From NCBI GenBank assembly GCA_030403585.1, contig JAUEPE010000028.1:19192-83191 (forward strand): 64,000 bases of DNA. The letters run 5' to 3'. Each line of letters begins with the position of its first letter. The stretch's first letter is position 1. The notes beneath the pieces are model-generated. The model was not told the DNA's origin and ran no database searches. It was given only the letters and a program-made list of their open reading frames with translations. A program made the position numbers and the translations under genes. Shown piece by piece: positions 57,828-64,000 of the stretch. This DNA is from Frankia sp. RB7. Its GTDB lineage: Bacteria; Pseudomonadota; Alphaproteobacteria; Rhizobiales; Xanthobacteraceae.

Positions 57828-58948
57828 AATGGCCGGACGATTCCAACGCGCGGGATCAGCGTGACGATCAGGCCGAAGATGTTCGTCTTCCGATCCTCTT
57901 CCGGAATCAGCGCTGTCTCCTGCCTGGCCGGCAGCATCTTCACCGCATGCAGGATCAGGAACATGCAGACGGCCCAGTTCGAAATCCAGCGCGAATAGTC
58001 GAACACCATCGCAAACATCACGAGATAAGCGAGGCTGACGCCGATCAGCGCCGCGATCACGAGGCGGCGGTGGGCCTCGTTGGCAAGACCGCCGATCAAT
58101 TTTGCAAAGTAGCGCCACAGCGGCGTGTGCAGCCAGATCAGCAGCGCGAACACGGGAAAACCGAGGCTGTTGTGCGGCAGGCGGCCCCAGGTGTCGGAAA
58201 TTTCCTTCGCCAGCGGCTGATACCAGATGTAGCTGAATTGCAAGAGATCAGTGCGCGAGGGATCGACCATCCGGGTCTTCAGATACGCGACGAAATCCGC
58301 TTCCGGGATCGGCATCGTTCCCAAAAACTGCGCGGCGAAGAACAGCACGGAGACGGCGGCGAGGGCGACAATGCCGAACGCAACGCTGGCTCGGGTGACG
58401 CCGTAAGCGAGATAGTGCCTGGTCACAACGATGGCGATGATCGTCGGCACGTACATCAGCAGATGAATGTGGTGGATCAGAACGAGGATGATCGAGAACA
58501 GTGCGGCCGTTGCCACGAACAGCAACGATCTCGCCGGCATCAGCAGCAGGATGATCGCCAGCGCACAGCCATAGATGTCGAAATGGCCGAGCGTGTGCAT
58601 GAAGTTTTTCAGGAAGAACGGTGAGCCCGCGATGAAGACGAACAGCGGCAGCGTCTTCGCACCAAAGCCGAACGTCTTCTGAAACAGTCTTGCGTACAGC
58701 CCCGCCGTCACCAGCCATGTCGTCCCGCCGAGTGCGAACACCAGCCAGACCGGCACCCTGGCTGTGAACAGCGCGACGATCGCCCCGATCAGCGCGCGCT
58801 TGATGAAGCCGAAATGGTAGTCGACGAGGAGATGGACGTAGGGGACGTAAGGCGGCAGCTGGATCTTGTGAACGAACACGCCGACGATCATCGCGGCGTT
58901 GATCGCAAGCAGGAGGCGCCAGGGGCTTTGGAGGATGCGTGCGGTCAC
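57824..58948 (-). CDS. Polytopic membrane protein, unknown function
   Basis: 374 residues from a GTG at 58948, with about eight to nine transmembrane helices starting LLLAINAAMIVGVFVHKIQLPPYVPYVHLLVDYHFGFIKRALIGAI. The loop VDYHFGFIKRALIG and the later LLQFSYIWYQPLAKEISDTWGRLPHNSLG region lack a recognised family, although the organisation resembles GT-C or EpsG-like polysaccharide proteins. It is convergent with the Smr gene; the two stops overlap by 4 bp. Function unknown. Confidence 0.7.
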   Translation of the reverse strand: MTARILQSPWRLLLAINAAMIVGVFVHKIQLPPYVPYVHLLVDYHFGFIKRALIGAIVALFTARVPVWLVFALGGTTWLVTAGLYARLFQKTFGFGAKTLPLFVFIAGSPFFLKNFMHTLGHFDIYGCALAIILLLMPARSLLFVATAALFSIILVLIHHIHLLMYVPTIIAIVVTRHYLAYGVTRASVAFGIVALAAVSVLFFAAQFLGTMPIPEADFVAYLKTRMVDPSRTDLLQFSYIWYQPLAKEISDTWGRLPHNSLGFPVFALLIWLHTPLWRYFAKLIGGLANEAHRRLVIAALIGVSLAYLVMFAMVFDYSRWISNWAVCMFLILHAVKMLPARQETALIPEEDRKTNIFGLIVTLIPRVGIVRPF

Positions 58949-58977
58949 GCGGCAATTGATAGCGCGGCCGCGCGAAA

Positions 58978-60282
58978 TTACAAAATGAACCGGCTCAGAT
59001 CCGCGTTCTTGGCGAGGTCGCCGACATGCTTCTGCACGAAATCGGCGTCGATCCGGACGGTCTCGCCGTTGCGGTCGGGGGCGGTGAAGGAGATCTCGTC
59101 CAGCACCCGCTCCATCACGGTCTGGAGCCGTCGTGCGCCGATATTTTCGACGGTGGAATTGACAGCGACCGCGACGTCGGCCAGCGCGTCGATGGCGTCG
59201 TCGGTGATGTCGAGCGTGACGCCCTCGGTCTGCATCAGCGCGACATATTGCTTGATCAGCGAAGCCTCGGGCTCGGTCAGGATACGGCGCATGTCGTCGC
59301 GGGTCAGCGCCTGCAGCTCGACGCGGATCGGCAGGCGGCCCTGCAATTCCGGCAATAGGTCGGACGGCTTTGCGACGTGGAAGGCGCCAGAGGCGATGAA
59401 CAGGATGTGGTCGGTCTTGACCGCGCCGTGCTTGGTCGAGACCGTAGTGCCCTCGATCAGCGGCAGCAGGTCGCGCTGCACGCCCTCGCGCGAGACATCG
59501 CCGCCGACGCGGCCGTCGCGGGCGCAGATCTTGTCGATTTCATCCAGGAACACGATGCCGTTGTTCTCGACCGCGCTGATCGCCTCCAGCGTCAGCTGAT
59601 CGGTGTCCAGCAGCTTGTCGGACTCTTCGTTGACCAGGATCTCGTGCGAGTTCTCGACCGTCAGCCGCCGCGTCTTGCTGCGGCCGCCCATCTTGCCAAA
59701 GATGTCGCCGATCGAGATCGCGCCCATCTGCGCGCCCGGCATGCCCGGGATTTCGAACATCGGCATGCCGCCGCCGGACGACTGCGTCTCGACCTCGATT
59801 TCCTTGTCGTTGAGCTCGCCGGCGCGCAGCTTCTTGCGGAAGGATTCGCGGGTTGCAGCGCTGGCATTGGCGCCGACCAGCGCGTCGAGCACGCGCTCTT
59901 CGGCGGCGAGCTGTGCCCGCGCCTGCACGTCCTTGCGCTTGCGCTCGCGCACCTGGGCGATCGCGACCTCGACGAGGTCGCGCACGATCTGCTCGACGTC
60001 GCGGCCGACATAGCCGACCTCGGTGAATTTTGTCGCCTCGACCTTCAGGAACGGCGCGTTCGCGAGCTTGGCGAGGCGGCGCGCGATCTCCGTCTTGCCG
60101 ACGCCGGTCGGGCCGATCATCAAGATGTTCTTCGGCAGCACTTCCTCGCGCAAGGAGCCTTCGAGCTGCTGCCGGCGCCAGCGGTTGCGCAGCGCGATCG
60201 AGACGGCGCGCTTGGCGTCGGCCTGGCCGACGATGAAACGGTCGAGTTCGGAAACGATTTCGCGGGGAGAGAAGTCTGTCAT
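58978..60282 (-). CDS. hslU: HslUV protease ATPase subunit HslU
   Basis: 434 residues. It begins TDFSPREIVSELDRFIVGQADAKRAVSIALRNRWRR, followed by Walker A IGPTGVGKTEIARRLA, the pore motif GYVGRD in EVGYVGRDVEQIV, the intermediate I domain (RKDVQARAQLAAEERVLDALVG), Walker B GIVFLDEIDKICA and the C-terminal end DADFVQKHVGDLAKNADLSRFIL, which docks into HslV. HslU unfolds substrates for HslV. Leftward; a DUF2585 gene separates it from hslV. Confidence 0.97.
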   Translation of the reverse strand: MTDFSPREIVSELDRFIVGQADAKRAVSIALRNRWRRQQLEGSLREEVLPKNILMIGPTGVGKTEIARRLAKLANAPFLKVEATKFTEVGYVGRDVEQIVRDLVEVAIAQVRERKRKDVQARAQLAAEERVLDALVGANASAATRESFRKKLRAGELNDKEIEVETQSSGGGMPMFEIPGMPGAQMGAISIGDIFGKMGGRSKTRRLTVENSHEILVNEESDKLLDTDQLTLEAISAVENNGIVFLDEIDKICARDGRVGGDVSREGVQRDLLPLIEGTTVSTKHGAVKTDHILFIASGAFHVAKPSDLLPELQGRLPIRVELQALTRDDMRRILTEPEASLIKQYVALMQTEGVTLDITDDAIDALADVAVAVNSTVENIGARRLQTVMERVLDEISFTAPDRNGETVRIDADFVQKHVGDLAKNADLSRFIL

Positions 60283-60350
60283 GGGACCTTAGCTAGGATT
60301 AGAAGCCGGCGGGAACAAGCCGCTTTTTTGCAAGTCACTTTTTTTGATTG

Positions 60351-60959
60351 TCAAATGATCGGCGGGCCGGATTGCCATTGCTTCACGGCCTCGATCGGAT
60401 GGATGAGCATCAGGACGTTGAGCGTCAGATTGTCGCGAATGTGCAGCGCCAGCATGATCTCGAAGGCGAGCCCGATCACGACGGTTGCCGGGATCGGCAG
60501 CACGCGTGCCGTGAGGAACCCCAGCACCATGAACAGATTGTCCGAGACCGAATTGACGATGCTGTCGCCGAAATAATCCAGCGAGATTGTGCCGGCGCGG
60601 TAGCGCTCGATGATGAACGGCGAATTCTCGACGATCTCCCAGGCGCCCTCGATCAGCATCGCGATGATCAGCCGGGCCGGCCAGGTCAGGCGGCGCGAGA
60701 ACAAGAGCCACGTCAGTCCGTAGAACAGGAAGCCGTGCAGCACGTGCGAAAAGCTGTACCAGTCGGCGATGTGCTGGGAATTCTCCGAGCTGTTCACCAC
60801 GCCATGCCAGAGCTTGACGTAGCCGCAAGTGCAGATCGGCACCCGCCCCATCGCAAACAGGATCGAGGCCTGCAGTGCCAGCAGCAAAAGCGCGATGCCG
60901 ACCCAGGCGAGCGGCGGCAACGCGGGTTGGGTCGGGCTGTCGCTGCGGGCCAATGCCAT
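60351..60959 (-). CDS. DUF2585 (UPF0314) membrane protein
   Basis: 202 residues with five or so transmembrane segments. Conserved pieces include CTCGYVKLWHGVVNSSENSQHIADWYSFSHVLHGFLFYGLTWLLF, EGAWEIVENSPFIIERYR and DYFGDSIVNSVSDNLFMVLGFL, the markers of this alphaproteobacterial family of unknown function. It is inserted between hslV and hslU in one leftward operon, with only 4 bp to the hslV stop. Confidence 0.9.
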   Translation of the reverse strand: MALARSDSPTQPALPPLAWVGIALLLLALQASILFAMGRVPICTCGYVKLWHGVVNSSENSQHIADWYSFSHVLHGFLFYGLTWLLFSRRLTWPARLIIAMLIEGAWEIVENSPFIIERYRAGTISLDYFGDSIVNSVSDNLFMVLGFLTARVLPIPATVVIGLAFEIMLALHIRDNLTLNVLMLIHPIEAVKQWQSGPPII

Positions 60960-60963
60960 CCGC

Positions 60964-61524
60964 TCAGCCGGCCGTCAGCGCTTCGATGGTGACGTTGCGG
61001 TTGGTGTAGACGCAGATGTCGGCGGCGATATCGAGCGAGCGGCGGACGATGGTCTCTGCGTCCTTGTCGGTGTCGATCAGGGCGCGGGCCGCGGCCAGCG
61101 CGTAATTGCCGCCGGAGCCGATCGCCATCACGCCGGCCTCGGGCTCGAGCACGTCGCCGGTCCCGGTCAGCACCAGGGAGACGTCCTTGTCGGCTACGAT
61201 CATCATGGCCTCCAGCCGTCGCAAATAGCGGTCGGTGCGCCAGTCCTTGGCGAGCTCCACGGCGGCCCGGGTCAATTGCCCCGGATATTGCTCAAGCTTG
61301 CTCTCCAGCCGCTCAAACAGGGTGAAAGCGTCGGCCGTGGCGCCGGCAAAGCCGCCGATGACGTCGCCCTTGCCGAGTTTCCGGACCTTTTTGGCATTGG
61401 ACTTGATCACGGTCTGGCCGATCGAGACCTGGCCGTCGCCGCCGATCACCACCTTGCCGCCCTTGCGGACCGTCAAAATCGTGGTGCCGTGCCAGACCGG
61501 CGAGCTGTTCTGGGAATCCTGCAT
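60964..61524 (-). CDS. hslV: HslUV protease proteolytic subunit HslV
   Basis: 186 residues. The catalytic Thr lies in WHGTTILTVRKGGKVVIGGDGQVS; family members usually start directly at TTI, but here 13 residues precede it, so autoprocessing between Gly13 and Thr14 would be needed. KSNAKKVRKLGKGDVIGGFAGATADAFTLFE and IGSGGNYALAAARAL complete the fold. The start 61524 (MQDSQNSSPVW) is preferred; a longer frame from 61605 is not conserved. HslV forms a 12-mer degrading unfolded proteins after heat stress. Confidence 0.94.
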   Translation of the reverse strand: MQDSQNSSPVWHGTTILTVRKGGKVVIGGDGQVSIGQTVIKSNAKKVRKLGKGDVIGGFAGATADAFTLFERLESKLEQYPGQLTRAAVELAKDWRTDRYLRRLEAMMIVADKDVSLVLTGTGDVLEPEAGVMAIGSGGNYALAAARALIDTDKDAETIVRRSLDIAADICVYTNRNVTIEALTAG

Positions 61525-61676
61525 GATGATCCTCGTTGTCCGGCCTGATTTAGGCGGTCGAGGCCAAAGGGACAACCGGCGCACAACGGGCCGTTCCGGC
61601 CTCAAATTCGCTCACCATAGGCAGAAGTAGAGCCCGGCCAGCCGTTCCCGCAGTAGCGAAGGTGTCATTTGGCTGT

Positions 61677-61704
61677 TAATAGACTGGCGTTTTCGGCCCT
61701 CAAG
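61677..61704 (-). promoter_or_regulatory. Possible heat-shock (sigma-32) promoter of hslV
   Basis: On the minus strand CTTGAG (61699-61704) and CTATTA (61677-61682) are separated by 16 bp, close to the alphaproteobacterial RpoH pattern (CTTG...CYTAT). It would give a leader of about 145 nt for hslV-DUF2585-hslU. Confidence 0.4.
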
Positions 61705-61726
61705 CCAGGATGGAAACCAGCTTTCA

Positions 61727-62320
61727 ATGCGCATCGCGACGATCAAGCGCAAGACCAAGGAAACCGACATCGAGGTCACCGTGAACCTCGATGGCACCGG
61801 CGTGGCCAATATCGCGACCGGCATCGGCTTTTTCGACCATATGCTCGATCTCCTCGCCCGCCATTCCCGCATCGACCTCACGGTCAAGGCGGTGGGCGAC
61901 CTGCACATTGATCATCACCATACCACCGAAGACACCGGCATCGCGCTCGGCCAGGCGATCAAGCAGGCGCTCGGCAACATGGCGGGCATCACCCGCTATG
62001 CCGGCGTGCACATGCCCATGGACGAGACGCTGTCGCGCGTGGTCATCGACATTTCGGGCCGCCCGTTCCTGGTGTTCAAGGCCGACTTCCCCCGCGACAA
62101 GATCGGTGAGTTCGACACCGAACTGGTGCGCGAGTGGTTCCAGGCCTTCGCCATCAACGCCGGCGTGACTCTCCACGTCGAGACCCTATATGGCGATAAC
62201 AGCCACCATATCGCCGAGTCCTGCTTCAAGGGCCTGGCGCGGGCGCTGCGCACCGCGGTTGCGATCGATCCCAGGACGGCGGGCGAAATCCCATCCACCA
62301 AGGGCTCGCTTGGCGGCTGA
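61727..62320 (+). CDS. hisB: Imidazoleglycerol-phosphate dehydratase
   Basis: 197 residues with the duplicated HHxxE metal-binding motifs: DHHHTTEDTGI and, in the second half, SHHIAESCFKGLARAL. RIATIKRKTKETDIEVTVNLDGTG and GIGFFDHMLDLLARHSRIDL open the fold. It catalyses step 6 of histidine synthesis (IGP to imidazole-acetol phosphate). It is the stand-alone HisB (no phosphatase domain) and heads the divergent his operon. Confidence 0.96.
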   Translation: MRIATIKRKTKETDIEVTVNLDGTGVANIATGIGFFDHMLDLLARHSRIDLTVKAVGDLHIDHHHTTEDTGIALGQAIKQALGNMAGITRYAGVHMPMDETLSRVVIDISGRPFLVFKADFPRDKIGEFDTELVREWFQAFAINAGVTLHVETLYGDNSHHIAESCFKGLARALRTAVAIDPRTAGEIPSTKGSLGG

Positions 62321-62375
62321 CATCTCCGTCGGCTAACGGCGGCATCATTGAATTCTCGAGAACGGGGCATCGAAA

Positions 62376-62903
62376 ATGCCTGTCTACACAGTTCATGCTC
62401 CCACCCCAGGCGGGGCCGACCTGCGCGCGACGGACAGATTCGTGTTCGTGCGCGATGGCTTCCATTTCTGGGCAATGATCTTTGGCCCGGTCTGGCTGGC
62501 CTGGAACAGGCTCTGGCTGGCCCTGATCGGCTGGATCGTCTTTCTCGCCGCGTTCGATGCCGGGCTGCACAGCCTCGGCGTCGGCCGCAGCTGGATCTTC
62601 ATCGCCAACACCATCGTCGCGTTGCTGATGGGGTTCGAGGCCTCGAGCCTGCGCCGCTGGACCTTGTCGCGGGGCAAATGGCGGCAGCTCGACGTCGTCG
62701 TCGGCGACGACGAGGACACCGCCGAGCACCGCTTCTTCGAGCGCTGGAGCAAGACACAGCGCGGCATCGTCAACGATCAATGGGCGGTCGATCGCGGCGG
62801 CCCGCCGCCGACCCGCAATTTGCCGGGCCAGCAATTTTCAAACCCGCCGATTCCGGCCGGCGGCATCATTGGGTTGTTTCCAGAACCGGGAGGGTCAAGA
62901 TGA
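62376..62903 (+). CDS. DUF2628 membrane protein
   Basis: 175 residues. FVFVRDGFHFWAMIFGPVWLAWNRLWLALIGWIVFLAAFD (residues 23-62) and GRSWIFIANTIVALLMGFEASSLRRWTLSRG give two to three transmembrane helices in the DUF2628 pattern. A C-terminal cytoplasmic Pro-rich tail follows. The gene is inserted between hisB and hisH and overlaps hisH by ATGA, a position that is conserved in this bacterial group, although it has no known role in histidine synthesis. Confidence 0.88.
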   Translation: MPVYTVHAPTPGGADLRATDRFVFVRDGFHFWAMIFGPVWLAWNRLWLALIGWIVFLAAFDAGLHSLGVGRSWIFIANTIVALLMGFEASSLRRWTLSRGKWRQLDVVVGDDEDTAEHRFFERWSKTQRGIVNDQWAVDRGGPPPTRNLPGQQFSNPPIPAGGIIGLFPEPGGSR

Positions 62904-63550
62904 GCGTCGCCATCATCGATTACGGTTCCGGGAATCTGCATTCCGCCGCCAAGGCGTTTGAGCGTGCCGCTCGCAGCATGGAGAACCCGCAGAAGGTCTT
63001 CGTCACCAGCGATCCGGATCAGGCTTACGGCGCCGACCGCCTGGTGCTGCCGGGCGTCGGTGCCTTCGCCGATTGCCGGCGCGGCCTGGACGCCGTCAAC
63101 GGCATGGTCGAGGCGATCAACGAAGCCGTTCGCGTCAAGGCGCGGCCGATGTTGGGCATCTGCGTGGGCATGCAGCTCTTTGCCACCCGTGGCAAGGAGC
63201 ACGTCATCACGCAGGGCCTGAACTGGATCGGCGGCGACGTCGAGAAGATCACGCCGCGCGACGAGAGCCTGAAGATCCCGCACATGGGCTGGAACACGCT
63301 CGACGTGTTGCGGGAGCATCCGGTGCTGGAGAGGCTGCCGCTCGGCCCCAAGGGCCAGCACGCTTATTTCGTGCACTCCTACCACCTCAACGCTGCCAAT
63401 GAGGCGGACGTGCTCGCGCGCGCTGAATACGGCGGGCCGGTCACCGCGATCGTCGCCAAGGACACCGTCATCGGCACGCAGTTTCACCCCGAGAAGAGCC
63501 AGCGTTTTGGTCTGGCCCTGATCTCGAACTTTTTGCGATGGAAACCGTGA
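62900..63550 (+). CDS. hisH: Imidazole glycerol phosphate synthase subunit HisH
   Basis: 216 residues of glutamine amidotransferase: IIDYGSGNLHSAAKAFERA, LPGVGAFADCRRGLDAVNG, the catalytic Cys in GICVGMQLFATRG, GWNTLD, and the His-Glu dyad in GTQFHPEKSQRFG. The start overlaps the DUF2628 stop. With HisF it makes IGP and AICAR. Downstream hisA begins in its stop codon. Confidence 0.96.
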   Translation: MSVAIIDYGSGNLHSAAKAFERAARSMENPQKVFVTSDPDQAYGADRLVLPGVGAFADCRRGLDAVNGMVEAINEAVRVKARPMLGICVGMQLFATRGKEHVITQGLNWIGGDVEKITPRDESLKIPHMGWNTLDVLREHPVLERLPLGPKGQHAYFVHSYHLNAANEADVLARAEYGGPVTAIVAKDTVIGTQFHPEKSQRFGLALISNFLRWKP

Positions 63551-64000
63551 TTCTTTTTCCTGCCATCGACCTCAAGAACGGCCAGTGCGTGCGCCTCGAG
63601 CAAGGCGACATGGCGCGCGCGACCGTGTTCAATCTCGATCCTGCCGCGCAGGCCGAGAGCTTTGTCACGCAGGGCTTTGAGTATCTCCACGTCGTCGATC
63701 TCGACGGCGCTTTCGCCGGCAAGCCGGTGAATGCGCAGGCGGTCGAGGGCATGCTGAAGACAATCAAGATCCCGGTGCAGCTTGGTGGCGGCATTCGCGA
63801 TCTCGCCACTGTCGAAGCCTGGCTCGCCAAGGGCATCAGCCGCGTCATCATCGGCACGGCCGCTGTGCGCGATCCGGAGCTGGTGAAGGTGGCCTCGAAG
63901 AAATTCCCCGGCCGCGTCGCTGTTGGCCTCGACGCCCGCGACGGCAAGGTCGCGGTCGAAGGCTGGGCCGAGACCTCGCAGGTCACGGTGCTGGAAATCG
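63547..64000 (+). CDS. hisA: ProFAR isomerase, partial
   Basis: The TIM-barrel gene runs off the right edge after about 151 codons. It opens VILFPAIDLKNGQCVRLEQGDM (catalytic Asp in AIDLKNG), and phosphate-binding Gly loop QLGGGIRDLATV and IIGTAAVRDPELV are present. The GTG at 63547 is chosen because it overlaps the hisH TGA (GTGA) and matches family starts; an ATG at 63538 is also in frame. It catalyses isomerisation of ProFAR, step 4 of histidine synthesis. Confidence 0.93.
   Translation, partial: MILFPAIDLKNGQCVRLEQGDMARATVFNLDPAAQAESFVTQGFEYLHVVDLDGAFAGKPVNAQAVEGMLKTIKIPVQLGGGIRDLATVEAWLAKGISRVIIGTAAVRDPELVKVASKKFPGRVAVGLDARDGKVAVEGWAETSQVTVLEI

Overview
The window is a piece of an alphaproteobacterial chromosome, most probably Bradyrhizobium or a close relative. 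Evidence: very GC-rich genes, the linked order parB-parA-rsmG-mnmG-mnmE-rho, the blocks maf-coaE-dnaQ-secB and hslU-hslV/hisB-hisH-hisA, two glnK-amtB pairs, and dispersed REP-type palindromes of the kind common in Bradyrhizobium. The genus call is from recognition of gene order and protein sequence, not from a search.

Layout. 1-2.6 kb: a sorbosone-dehydrogenase-like PQQ enzyme cut by the left edge and an NAD-dependent epimerase. 2.6-8.4 kb: a 5.6 kb island inserted between that epimerase and a tRNA-Gly(GCC) gene. It is bounded by a direct repeat of about 126 bp that ends in the tRNA 3' end. It has no visible integrase and carries an inactive-looking ImmA/IrrE-like protein with a small partner, a small membrane protein and an 812-residue protein combining a PD-(D/E)XK-like motif with a SEC-C tail. 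This is the best candidate for an undescribed, possibly defensive, system. 8.7-17.8 kb: housekeeping and metabolic genes (thioredoxin-TPR protein, Lon-domain protein, cytochrome b561/PepSY pair, crotonase-SDR pair, TetR regulator, Trm112-like protein, ubiquinone-type hydroxylase, TesB). 18.0-23.4 kb: two glnK-amtB operons flanking an ArsR-SRPBCC pair and a second-type ClpP. 23.6-36.6 kb: GFA protein, aminotransferase, FtsK, LolA-like carrier, exonuclease III, membrane protein, cyclic-nucleotide-binding protein, OmpR-type regulator, L,D-transpeptidase, short hydratase, YggS and a diguanylate cyclase. 36.6-42.1 kb: a second diguanylate cyclase, leuS, lptE, holA.

42.2-55 kb looks like the replication-origin neighbourhood. 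Leftward genes (parB, parA, rsmG, mnmG, mnmE, rho, hemJ) lie on one side and rightward genes (PPDK regulator, maf, coaE, dnaQ) on the other. Six parS-like palindromes lie between 44.7 and 47.2 kb, and the 460 bp gap at 50.8-51.3 kb holds five GANTC (CcrM-type) sites within 49 bp. I infer that this gap is oriC. 55-64 kb: Tim44-like protein, MltA, Smr protein, a membrane protein, hslU-DUF2585-hslV, and the divergent histidine operon hisB-DUF2628-hisH-hisA, cut by the right edge.
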